From the NCBI RefSeq assembly GCF_016862995.1, contig NZ_BOOA01000060.1, positions 1 through 49,227 on the forward strand: 49,227 nucleotides of DNA. Reading direction: 5' to 3'. The notes beneath the pieces were generated by a model. That model saw only the letters and a list, made by a program, of their open reading frames with translations. It did no database searches and was not told where the DNA came from. A program made the translations under genes and the position numbers. Below are positions 1 to 8,138 of the stretch, one piece after another. The DNA comes from Acrocarpospora phusangensis. GTDB lineage: Bacteria > Actinomycetota > Actinomycetes > Streptosporangiales > Streptosporangiaceae. The number at the start of each line of letters is the position of its first letter. Position 1 is the stretch's first letter.

Positions 1-391
1 GGAGTACCTGGGCAGGAACGAGGGCGTGGGGCTGGTCGCCATCCGGGCGGTCTCCGGCGGTGGCGCCATCCCGGACTTCGTCGCGGCCGACATCCGGCTG
101 GGCGACCGCGTCACCCGCCTCGAAGGATCCGGCAACGGGCCGGTCTCCGCCTTCATCGACGCGCTGGCCACGATCGGGATCGAGGTCAGCGTGCTGGACT
201 ACGCCGAGCACGCGATGAGCGCCGGCTCCGACGCCCGCGCCGCGGCCTACGTGGAGTGCAGGATCGGCGAGCGGGTGCGGTGGGGCGTCGGCATCGACAC
301 CAGCGCGCTCGCGGCGTCCCTCCAGGCGGTCCTGTCCGCGGTCGGCCGCGCCACGGCCGTGCTGCCCGTACGGACGGGAGCGTCGCGATGA
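1..391 (+). CDS. leuA: 2-isopropylmalate synthase homologue, C-terminal fragment (5' end outside window)
   Basis: Only the last ~129 codons are present; the open frame runs in from the left edge (first full codon at base 2). The translation matches the C-terminal LeuA dimer/allosteric domain of actinobacterial isopropylmalate synthases: a GSGNGP motif, then AFIDAL, VLDYAEHAMSAG, AAAYVE, and a WGVGID...ASLQAVLSAVGRA end. In the family this domain binds leucine and inhibits the condensation of 2-ketoisovalerate with acetyl-CoA. The stop overlaps the next start as ATGA, so it heads or joins the operon running to 8138. Because it sits with an aminotransferase and an NRPS it may be a pathway-dedicated paralogue rather than the housekeeping leuA. 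Citramalate synthases share the domain but fit the motif spacing less well. The catalytic barrel is not visible. Confidence 0.85.
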   Translation, partial: EYLGRNEGVGLVAIRAVSGGGAIPDFVAADIRLGDRVTRLEGSGNGPVSAFIDALATIGIEVSVLDYAEHAMSAGSDARAAAYVECRIGERVRWGVGIDTSALAASLQAVLSAVGRATAVLPVRTGASR

Positions 392-741
392 CCCCCGAGA
401 CCACGCTGCGCCGGCTGTACGAGCTGATCGACAAGGACGACCACGCCGGGATGGCCGCCCTGTTCGAACCGGACGCCGTCTACCACCGGCCCGGCCACGA
501 CGCGCTGGTGGGCCGGGAGACGATCCGCCGCTTCTACGCCGTGGACCGCCACATCGCCGCGGGCGCCCACACCCTCGACCGGATCATCGTCAGCGGCACG
601 CGGGCCGCGGTCGACGGCAGCTTCACCGGAGCCACCGACGACGGCAGGCCGCTGGGCCACCGCTTCGCGGAGATCTTCGAGCTGTCCGAGGCGGGACGGT
701 TCACCCGGCGCGACTCCTTCCTCTTCATTTCCCCCATCTGA
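388..741 (+). CDS. SnoaL/NTF2-like small protein
   Basis: A 117-residue protein starting at the ATG that overlaps the upstream stop (ATGA). The pattern is that of the NTF2/SnoaL fold: an N-terminal helix (LRRLYELIDKDDHAGMAALF), the 'FEPDAVYHRPG' strand, 'LVGRETIRRFY', and a C-terminal strand pair ending in 'HRFAEIFELSE.GRFTRRDSF'. Members are cyclases, hydratases, isomerases or simple ligand-binding proteins, and the sequence does not say which. Tight coupling to the isopropylmalate synthase and aminotransferase genes implies a role in the same pathway, perhaps on the keto acid or the released peptide. That role is inference. Confidence 0.7.
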   Translation: MTPETTLRRLYELIDKDDHAGMAALFEPDAVYHRPGHDALVGRETIRRFYAVDRHIAAGAHTLDRIIVSGTRAAVDGSFTGATDDGRPLGHRFAEIFELSEAGRFTRRDSFLFISPI

Positions 742-761
742 CGGCCATCCAGGGAGCGGAC

Positions 762-1841
762 ATGACAACAGACACCGTCGCCGTCCGGCAGGGCGAGGCG
801 CTCGCCGGAGCCCAGATCGGCGACTTCACCGAGCACATGGTCGTGATGCGCTGGCGGCACGGCTCCGGCTGGAGCGCCCCCGAGCTGCGCCGCCACCAGG
901 AGCTGGCGCTGTCGCCCGCGACGGCCGCCCTCCACTACGGGCAGTCCATCATCGAAGGGCTCAAGGCGCACCGGCAGCCGGACGGCGGCCTGGCCGTCTT
1001 CAGGCCCCGCGACCACGCGCGGCGGCTTCAGCGTTCGGCCCGCCGCATGTCGATGCCGGTCCTGCCCGAGGACGACTTCGTCACGGCCGTCGAGACGCTC
1101 GCCGCCGCCGACCAGGCGTGGCTGTCGGACGACCCCGGCCACAGCTTCTATCTGCGGCCGTTCATGTTCGCCTCCGAGGCCAACCTGGTGCCCCGCCCGG
1201 CCAGGGAGTTCACCTTCGCGGTGATCTCCTTCGTCATCGGCAGCTACTTCGGCCAGGACGTGGAGAGCCTGTCGGCATGGGTGTGCCGCGACTTCCCCCG
1301 GGCCTTCCCCGGCGGCACCGGAGACGTCAAGGTGGCCGGCAACTACGCGCCCACCCTGCTGGCGCAGGAGCGGGCCCGGCAGGCCGACTGCCACCAGGTG
1401 GTCTGGCTCGACGCCGCGGAACGCCGCTGGGTGGAGGAGATGGGCAGCGCCAACCTGTTCTTCGTGCGCGGCTCCGGCCCCGGCGCGGTGCTCGTCACCC
1501 CCGAGCTGACCGGCAGCTTCCTGCCCGGCATCACCCGCGACACCACCCTGGCGCTGGCCCGCGACCTCGGCTACCGCACCGCGGAGGAGCGCGTCTCGGT
1601 TGACCGGTGGCGGGCCGGCTGCGAGTCCGGGCTGATCACCGAGACCTTCGCCTGCGGCACCGCCGCCGTCGTCACCTCGGTGGGCCGCGTACGCGACGAG
1701 ACCGGCGACTGGACCGTCGGCGACGGCACCCCCGGCCCGGTCACGCGCCGGATCAGGCAGGCCCTCGTGGACTGCCACCATGGCCTGATCCCCGACACGC
1801 ACGGCTGGCGCCACCCCGTCCCCCCGGCGGCCCGGCCATGA
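762..1841 (+). CDS. ilvE: Branched-chain amino-acid aminotransferase (PLP class IV)
   Basis: A 359-residue fold-type IV PLP enzyme of the BCAT family, which interconverts Leu/Ile/Val-type amino acids and 2-keto acids with glutamate. Visible family signatures: LHYGQSIIEGLKAHR, YLRPFMFASE, the GDVKVAGNYAPTLLAQ block holding the PLP lysine (Lys190), EEMGSANLFFV, and the ETFACGTAAVVTSVG phosphate-binding segment. Length matches actinobacterial IlvE (about 360). The start is the ATG at 762, preceded by a GGGAG-type ribosome site at 751-755. The stop overlaps the next ATG. Beside an isopropylmalate synthase and an NRPS, the likely job is to aminate a chain-extended branched 2-keto acid for the NRPS. 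General leucine synthesis is the alternative. Confidence 0.9.
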   Translation: MTTDTVAVRQGEALAGAQIGDFTEHMVVMRWRHGSGWSAPELRRHQELALSPATAALHYGQSIIEGLKAHRQPDGGLAVFRPRDHARRLQRSARRMSMPVLPEDDFVTAVETLAAADQAWLSDDPGHSFYLRPFMFASEANLVPRPAREFTFAVISFVIGSYFGQDVESLSAWVCRDFPRAFPGGTGDVKVAGNYAPTLLAQERARQADCHQVVWLDAAERRWVEEMGSANLFFVRGSGPGAVLVTPELTGSFLPGITRDTTLALARDLGYRTAEERVSVDRWRAGCESGLITETFACGTAAVVTSVGRVRDETGDWTVGDGTPGPVTRRIRQALVDCHHGLIPDTHGWRHPVPPAARP

Positions 1842-3097
1842 CGATCTCCAGGACCCGCCCCCTGACCGTGGACGCCACCCGGCTGCTGGACGGCTTCGAG
1901 CGGCTGCGCGCGGTGGGCGCCACCGAGGCCGGCGGCGTCTCCCGGCCCGCCTTCAGCTCCGCCGACCTGCGCGCCAGGGAACTCGTCGCCGGGTTCATGC
2001 GCCGCGCCGGCCTGAGCGTCACCGTGGACGAGGCGGCCAACCTCATCGGCACCGCCCCCGCGCGCGACCCCCGCCTGCCCGCCCTGGTCCTGGGCTCCCA
2101 CCTCGACACCGTGCCTGACGGCGGCGCGTACGACGGCGCCTGCGGCGTGATCGCGGCCGTCGAGGTGGCCAGGACGCTGCGCGACCACGACCGGCTCCTC
2201 GACCGGCCGCTCCGGGTCGTCGCCTTCAGCAACGAGGAGGGCATCCCCGGCGCGCCCGCCATGTTCGGCTCCCGGGCCGTCGCGGGCCGCCTCGATCCGG
2301 CGGAACTCGACCTGGCGTTGCCGTCCGGGGCCCGGCTCGCGGAACTGCTCGACGCGGCCGGCGGCGACAGCGCCCACGTGGAACGCGCCCGGTGGACGCC
2401 CGGCTCGGTCGACTCGTACTTCGAGCTGCACATCGAACAAGGCCCGGTCCTGGACGCCGGGGGACCGCGGATCGGCGTGGTGGAGGGCATCTCCGGGCGG
2501 CTCACCGTCGAGGTGACCGTGCGCGGCCGGGCCGACCACGGCGGAACCACCCCCATGCACGCCCGCAGGGACGCCCTCGTGGCCGCCGCCCAGGTGGTGC
2601 TGGCCGTACGGCGACTGGCCGGCTGCCACGGCCCGGTACGGGTCGCCACCACCGGGGACTGCGCGGTGGCGCCCGGCGCGTGGAACGTCGTCCCCGGCGA
2701 GGCCACGCTCACCGTGGACCTGCGGGACCTGTCGGCCGCGGCCGTCGAGCGCGGCCTGCGGCGGCTGATCGGCGACTGCGCCGAGATCGCCCGCACCACC
2801 GGGACCCGGATCGAGGTGACCCCGCTCCAGCACGTGCCGCCGACCCCCTGCGACCCGGCGCAGCAGCGCGTCATCGAGGACGTCGCCGACGGCCTCGGCC
2901 TGCCGCGCGTCACCCTGCCCAGCGGCGCGGGCCACGACGCGCAGTGGATCGCCGGGCTCGCCCCCACCGGCATGATCTTCATTCCGAGCCGGGGCGGCGT
3001 CAGCCACTCCCCGCGCGAGTGGACCGAGCCCGGCGACCTGGTGAACGGGGCCAACACGCTGCTCGGCTGCGCCCTGGTGAAGGGAGCGAACCCGTGA
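1838..3097 (+). CDS. M20-family amidohydrolase (N-carbamoyl-L-amino-acid hydrolase / allantoate amidohydrolase type)
   Basis: A 419-residue metallo-hydrolase. The M20 two-metal site is visible: GSHLDTVPDGGAYDGACGV (His and bridging Asp), FSNEEG (Glu pair), HIEQGPVLD, RGRADHGGTTPM in the dimerisation domain, and GAGHDAQ for the last His ligand. The FSNEEG and HIEQGP motifs place it in the carbamoylase/hydantoinase/allantoate amidohydrolase branch rather than with dipeptidases. These enzymes hydrolyse N-carbamoyl or related amide groups on amino acids. ATG overlaps the aminotransferase stop and its own TGA overlaps the GTG of the NRPS gene, so translation is coupled through the operon. In this setting it may trim an N-acyl or carbamoyl group from an amino-acid precursor or from the product; the substrate cannot be read from sequence. 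Confidence 0.8.
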   Translation: MTISRTRPLTVDATRLLDGFERLRAVGATEAGGVSRPAFSSADLRARELVAGFMRRAGLSVTVDEAANLIGTAPARDPRLPALVLGSHLDTVPDGGAYDGACGVIAAVEVARTLRDHDRLLDRPLRVVAFSNEEGIPGAPAMFGSRAVAGRLDPAELDLALPSGARLAELLDAAGGDSAHVERARWTPGSVDSYFELHIEQGPVLDAGGPRIGVVEGISGRLTVEVTVRGRADHGGTTPMHARRDALVAAAQVVLAVRRLAGCHGPVRVATTGDCAVAPGAWNVVPGEATLTVDLRDLSAAAVERGLRRLIGDCAEIARTTGTRIEVTPLQHVPPTPCDPAQQRVIEDVADGLGLPRVTLPSGAGHDAQWIAGLAPTGMIFIPSRGGVSHSPREWTEPGDLVNGANTLLGCALVKGANP

Positions 3098-6000
3098 GGC
3101 CCGCCTCCGCCGTCCAGCGCGGCATGTGGCTGGTGTCCAGCCTGGACGGGGGCGGCACCGCGTTCACCATCGCCACGGCGACCCTGCTGCGCGGCGACCT
3201 GGACACGGCGGCGCTGCGCGACGCCCTCGGCGCGGTCGTCGCCAGGCACGAGATCCTGCGCACCCGCTTCGTCCGCGCCGAAGGGCGGGAACTGGCGGCC
3301 GTGACCGACCAGGACTGCCCGATCCCGGTGGAGAGCGCCACCGCGGCCGGCCTCGACGAGGCCCGCGCCGTCCTGGACCGGGCCGCCGCCGTGCCCTTCG
3401 ACCTCGGCCGCGGCCCGCTCCTCCGTCTGCAGCTGGTACGGCTCGGCCCGCGCGAGCACGTGGCCGGGCTCACCCTGCACCACGCGGTCGCCGACGGAAG
3501 ATCGGTGGCGCTCCTCCTGACCGAGTGGGCCCGGGAGTACGCCGCCCGCACCGGCGGACCCCCCGCCTGTCTCCCGCCTCCGCCCTGCTACTGGGACCAT
3601 GTCGTCACCTCGGCCGAGACCGGCTACTGGCGGGAACGCCTGCGCGGCGTCCGGCCGCTCGACCTGCCGCCGCCGCTCGGCCACGACCGGCCGGGAGCCG
3701 ACGGCGTCGAGCACTTCGCGATCGGGCCGGAACTGCTCGCCGGGGTGGACCGGCTGGCCCGCGACTCGGGCGCCACCCGGTACGTGGTGCTCATGGCCGC
3801 CTTCCACGCCCTGCTCGGGCGGCTGTGCCGTACCGGGGACGTGGCGGTCGGGACCACCATGGCCACCTGCGAGTCGGAGGAGGCGGCCCAGGCGCTCGGC
3901 CCCATGTTCAACACCGTGGTCGTACGGCACCGGATGGGCGGCGACCGGTCCTTCCTGGACGTGGTCGCGGGGGTGCGGGAGGCGGTCCTCCAGGCGTTCG
4001 AGCACCTGCACGTGCCCTTCGAGGACGTGCTCGGCGAGATGCGCGCCGGGACGGCGGTCAGCGGACGCAACCCGCTGTTCAACACCTTCTTCGAAGTCGA
4101 CCACGAGGAGGCCGCGCCGCTCCGGCTGCCGGGCCTGGCCGCCGAGCACCTGGCCGTCGGTCACCACACCGCCAAGACCGACCTGATGATGGCGCTCAAA
4201 CCGCGCGGCGCGCGCCTGGACGGCACGCTCACCTACCGCGCCGGGGCGTGCGACACCCGCCTGGCCGCCACCGTGGCCGCCTGCTACACCGCCCTGCTGC
4301 GTGAGGTGACGGCCGACCCAGGCAGGCCGCTGGCCGCCCTGGCCATGATGCCCGCCCACGATCACACCGAGGTGACCGCCCGGCTCCCGCTCGGCCTCGA
4401 AGCCGAGCCGGCCGGGCTGTGCGTGCACGAGCTGTTCGAACGCCAGGCCGCGCGCACGCCCGGCGCGATCGCGGTGCGCATGCTGCGGTCCGGCGCGCCC
4501 GGCCTCACCTACGCCGAGCTCGGCGCCAGGGCCGACCGGCTGGCCGGCCGGCTGCGCGCGCTCGGGGTCGGCCCCGGCCGCAGGGTCGCCGTGCTGCTGC
4601 CCCGCACGCCGGACCTGCTCGTCGCCTTCCTCGCCGTCTGGAAGGCCGGCGGCGCGTACGTTCCCCTCGACCCCGCCTTCCCGGCCGCGCGCCTGCGCTT
4701 CCTGGCCGACGACAGCCGCGCGCTCGCCGTGGTCACCGAACCCGGCCTGCTCTCCCTGGCCGGCGAGCTGGGCCCGCCCCCCGTCCTGGTGGACGGTCTG
4801 GCACCGGAAGCCGAGGCCCCGCCGTGCCCGGTCAGCCCCGAGGATCTCTGCTACGTGATCTACACCTCCGGCTCCACCGGCACCCCCAAGGGCGTGCTGG
4901 TGGAGCACCGAGGGCTGGCCAACTTCCTCGACTGGTGCGTACGGCGCTACGCCGCCACCGGCGAGGGCGGCGCGCCGCTGTTCTCCTCGGTGGCCTTCGA
5001 CATGGTGGTGCCCAACCTGTTCACCCCGCTGCTGATCGGCCAGACCGTGCACATCGTGCCCGAGGAGGTCGGCCACGACCGGCTGGGCGAGGTGCTGGCC
5101 TCCGCCGCGCCGTACAGTTTCGTGAAGCTCACGCCCGGCCACCTGCAGCTGCTCAGCCGCAGCCTGCCGGCCCCGGCGGCGCGCGGGCTGGCCGAGCTGC
5201 TCGTCGTGGGCGCCGACACCTTCCCCCTCAGCGTGCTGCGCGAATGGCGCGAACTCGACCCCGCCACCCCGATCCTCAACGAGTACGGCCCGACCGAGGC
5301 GTCCGTGGCCAACTGCGTGCACGAGGTCGGCGACGAGCGCGGGGCCCCGCCGATCGGCCGGCCGATCCCCGGCACCAGCATGTACGTGCTCGGCCCCGGC
5401 GGCGCCCCCATGCCGGTCGGCGTGCCCGGCGAGCTGTACATCGGCGGGGCCTGCGTGGCCCGCGGCTACGCGGGCCGCCCGGCGACCACGGCCGCCGCCT
5501 TCGTGCCCGACCCCTTCGGCCCGCCCGGCTCCCGCCTCTACCGCACCGGCGACCTCGGCCGCTGGCTGCCCACGGGCGAGCTGGAGTTCCTCGGCCGCGC
5601 CGACCAGCAGGTGAAACTCCAGGGCTACCGGATCGAACCCGGCGAGATCGAATCCGCCCTGATCGCCCACCCCTCCGTACGGCAGGCCCTGGTGACGGTG
5701 GCCCCCGCCCCGTCCGGCCAGGACGCGCTGATCGCGTACGTGGTCCCGGCGGGCCCCGGCGCGGACACGGCGGCGCTGCGCGAGCGCCTGGCCGCGACGC
5801 TGCCCGCCTATCTGGTGCCCGCCGCCTTCGTCGAACTGCCCGCCCTCCCGCTCAACGACAACGGCAAGGTCGACAGGGCCGCGCTCCCCGCGCCCGCCTG
5901 GGGCTCCGGCGGCACTAGCGGCGCCGCCTATGCGAGTGACGTGGAAAGCGCCGTCGCCGAGGCCTGGTCGGAGGTGCTCGGCGTGCCCGCCGACCGGCTG

Positions 6001-6936
6001 GGCCGCGACGACAACTTCTTCGCCCTCGGCGGCAACTCCCTGCTCGTGCTCAGCGTCAGCGAGCGCCTGCGGCGCCGGCTGGGCGAAGCCGTCTCCTTCG
6101 AGAGCTTCCTGCGGCGGCCGACCATCGCGGGCGTGGCCGCGGCGATCTCCCGCGCCCCCGGCCGCGCCTCCTGCCTGGCCAGGCTGGAGGAAGGCGGCAG
6201 CGGCACGCCGATCGTCTTCGTGCACCCGCTGGGCGGAACCCTGTTCTGCTACCGCCACCTGCTCGGCGAACTGCGCGGCACCAGCCCGCTCTACGGGATC
6301 ACCCTGCCGTCCCTGGTCGCCGGCGCGCGGCCGGAACCGAGCCTGGAGGAGCAGGCCGCCGGCTACGCCGCGCAGATCATGGCGGCGATCGACGGGCCGG
6401 TCATCGTGGCCGGCTGGTCGGCCGGCGGCATCATCGCCTTCGAACTCGCCCGCCGCCTGCGCGAGGAGGGCGGCCAGGTGGCGCGGCTGGTGCTGATCGA
6501 CCCCAGCGAGCCGGACGGCGGCTCGCGGTGGCGTGGCCACGTGCGTGAGCTCCGGCAGATCAGGTCCAGGCTGGCCCTGGCCGGCGAGGCGGAGCGCGAG
6601 GCGCGGTTCCAGTCCGTGGTGCGCTCGGACCTGTTCGCCGCGATGGGCGTGGACCCGGCCACCTGCCGCGACCACCAGCTGTTCCCGCAGGACGCGCTCG
6701 CCGTCTGGGAGCGCCAGCTCGGCCTGCTCGGCGCGTACGAACCCGCCCCGTACGACGGCGAGGTGGCGCTGCTCACCCAGGAGGGCGGCGGCGACCGGAT
6801 CGCGCCGTGGCGGGACCTGACCGGAGGCATCCGCCACCTGCGGGTGGAGGGCGACCATCTGGGCATGATGCGGCCCCCGGCGGTGACCTCGCTGGCCCAG
6901 GCGATCCGCGAGCTGGCGGAGGAGGAGGCGGTATGA
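3094..6936 (+). CDS. Single-module NRPS, C-A-T-TE
   Basis: 1280 residues from a GTG that overlaps the upstream stop (GTGA). Domains: condensation (1-420; HHAVADG at 129-135, intact), adenylation (about 445-930; YTSGSTGTPKG from 590, [36 protein letters not shown]), carrier (FFALGGNSLL, phosphopantetheine Ser982), and a type I thioesterase with GWSAGG (Ser1109), Asp1136 and His1255 as a plausible triad. There is no docking or methylation domain. Aligning by eye to PheA gives pocket residues D-M-P-K-L-V-E-V-A-K, which I do not recognise; Lys278 and Glu322 make a charged pocket. A single elongation module with its own TE would join an acyl or aminoacyl donor from another carrier to one residue and release it. 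The donor must lie left of the window or act in trans. Confidence 0.9.
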   Translation: MRPASAVQRGMWLVSSLDGGGTAFTIATATLLRGDLDTAALRDALGAVVARHEILRTRFVRAEGRELAAVTDQDCPIPVESATAAGLDEARAVLDRAAAVPFDLGRGPLLRLQLVRLGPREHVAGLTLHHAVADGRSVALLLTEWAREYAARTGGPPACLPPPPCYWDHVVTSAETGYWRERLRGVRPLDLPPPLGHDRPGADGVEHFAIGPELLAGVDRLARDSGATRYVVLMAAFHALLGRLCRTGDVAVGTTMATCESEEAAQALGPMFNTVVVRHRMGGDRSFLDVVAGVREAVLQAFEHLHVPFEDVLGEMRAGTAVSGRNPLFNTFFEVDHEEAAPLRLPGLAAEHLAVGHHTAKTDLMMALKPRGARLDGTLTYRAGACDTRLAATVAACYTALLREVTADPGRPLAALAMMPAHDHTEVTARLPLGLEAEPAGLCVHELFERQAARTPGAIAVRMLRSGAPGLTYAELGARADRLAGRLRALGVGPGRRVAVLLPRTPDLLVAFLAVWKAGGAYVPLDPAFPAARLRFLADDSRALAVVTEPGLLSLAGELGPPPVLVDGLAPEAEAPPCPVSPEDLCYVIYTSGSTGTPKGVLVEHRGLANFLDWCVRRYAATGEGGAPLFSSVAFDMVVPNLFTPLLIGQTVHIVPEEVGHDRLGEVLASAAPYSFVKLTPGHLQLLSRSLPAPAARGLAELLVVGADTFPLSVLREWRELDPATPILNEYGPTEASVANCVHEVGDERGAPPIGRPIPGTSMYVLGPGGAPMPVGVPGELYIGGACVARGYAGRPATTAAAFVPDPFGPPGSRLYRTGDLGRWLPTGELEFLGRADQQVKLQGYRIEPGEIESALIAHPSVRQALVTVAPAPSGQDALIAYVVPAGPGADTAALRERLAATLPAYLVPAAFVELPALPLNDNGKVDRAALPAPAWGSGGTSGAAYASDVESAVAEAWSEVLGVPADRLGRDDNFFALGGNSLLVLSVSERLRRRLGEAVSFESFLRRPTIAGVAAAISRAPGRASCLARLEEGGSGTPIVFVHPLGGTLFCYRHLLGELRGTSPLYGITLPSLVAGARPEPSLEEQAAGYAAQIMAAIDGPVIVAGWSAGGIIAFELARRLREEGGQVARLVLIDPSEPDGGSRWRGHVRELRQIRSRLALAGEAEREARFQSVVRSDLFAAMGVDPATCRDHQLFPQDALAVWERQLGLLGAYEPAPYDGEVALLTQEGGGDRIAPWRDLTGGIRHLRVEGDHLGMMRPPAVTSLAQAIRELAEEEAV

Positions 6937-8138
6937 CCACCCACCACGAGCGGATGATCGGCGACTTCTACTCCGAGTTCCCCTACCCGTGGCATGTGGC
7001 CCGGCTGGCCCGCTGCGGCGACCCCGCCCTGTACCCCGCCCTGGTCTCCCAGGAGGTGGGCGACTACGGCCACCGCCGCCTGCCGCCGGACTGCCGGATC
7101 TGGGTGCCCGGCTGCGGGGTCAACCAGGCGCTCATGACCGCGCTGCGCTTCCCCGCCGCCCACGTGGTGGGCAGCGACGTGTCGGAGGAGTCCCTGCGCA
7201 TGTGCGCCGCGGCCGCCGAGCAGGTCGGGGCGGGCAACCTGGAGCTGCGGGAGGAGGGCATCGAGGGCTCGCCGTACCGGGAGGAGTTCGACTACATCGT
7301 CTGCACCGGCGTGATCCACCACAACCCGGACCCGGGAGCGCTGCTGGCCCGGCTGGCCGCCGCGCTGCGGCCGGAGGGCCTGCTGGAGCTGATGGTCTAC
7401 AACACCTTCCACCGGCGGGAGATCACCGCCTTCCAGGAGGCGCTCCGGCTGATCGGCCACGGCCAGGACGTCTGGTCCGCCCGGCGCCTGGCCGGCTCCA
7501 TCGACAGCGACAACCAGCTGACCGCCCGGCTGCGCGCGGAACTCCACGAACCGGAGATCGCCTTCGCCGACACCTGGCTCAACCCCTGCGAGCGCACCTT
7601 CACCGTGGGCGGCCTGCACGACCTGTGCGCCGCCGCCGGGCTCGTGCTGGAGGCGCCCTGCGTGAGCGAGCTGGCCAAGGCGAGCGGCGCGTATTCCTGG
7701 GAGCTGCCGGTCCGGGACGAGCGGCTGGGGGGCAGGCTGCGCGCGCTGCCCGACCTGGTCCGCTGGCAGGTGGGCAACCTGCTGCTCTTCGACCGGTCGC
7801 CGCTGCTCTGGTTCTACCTGCGCCGGCGCGACAACCCGCTGCCGCTGGCGGGCGAGGACGAGCGGGACGAGGCCTTCCTCGACGCCGTGCCGACCCGGGT
7901 GCGCGCCACCGAGCGGGTCTGGCTGCTGGAGGAGTCGGGCGGCTACCGCCCGATGGACGGGGAACGGCCCGTCAGCGAGCCGGCTGCGACCGCGTTTCCG
8001 CAGCTCCTGGCCGATGTCGACGGCCGCCGCACGGTCCGCGACCTGTGCGGCGCGCCCGGCGGCACGATGGTCCGGCGGATGCGCGCCGAGCTGGCGACAC
8101 CCGCCGGACCTCACCTCGTTGCCCGTGTGGCCGGTTAA
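6933..8138 (+). CDS. SAM-dependent methyltransferase (class I)
   Basis: A 401-residue protein starting at the ATG that overlaps the NRPS stop. It opens with DFYSEFPYPWH, then the Rossmann methyltransferase core: IWVPGCGVNQALM (motif I, SAM glycines), VVGSDVSEESL (acidic ribose contact), FDYIVCTGVIHHNPDP (motif IV/post-II), and LRPEGLLELMVYN. The ~90-residue C-terminal part is a separate small domain that I do not recognise. As the last gene of the coupled operon it most likely methylates the NRPS product or its building block at O or N. The acceptor is not predictable. Its stop shares the TTAA with the stop of the convergent gene downstream. Confidence 0.8.
   Translation: MTTHHERMIGDFYSEFPYPWHVARLARCGDPALYPALVSQEVGDYGHRRLPPDCRIWVPGCGVNQALMTALRFPAAHVVGSDVSEESLRMCAAAAEQVGAGNLELREEGIEGSPYREEFDYIVCTGVIHHNPDPGALLARLAAALRPEGLLELMVYNTFHRREITAFQEALRLIGHGQDVWSARRLAGSIDSDNQLTARLRAELHEPEIAFADTWLNPCERTFTVGGLHDLCAAAGLVLEAPCVSELAKASGAYSWELPVRDERLGGRLRALPDLVRWQVGNLLLFDRSPLLWFYLRRRDNPLPLAGEDERDEAFLDAVPTRVRATERVWLLEESGGYRPMDGERPVSEPAATAFPQLLADVDGRRTVRDLCGAPGGTMVRRMRAELATPAGPHLVARVAG

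Noticed and set aside
1753-6858. 1701-codon minus-strand open frame opposite the first operon
   Set aside because: Same GC-driven antisense effect; the plus strand encodes clear M20 and NRPS domains with coupled starts.
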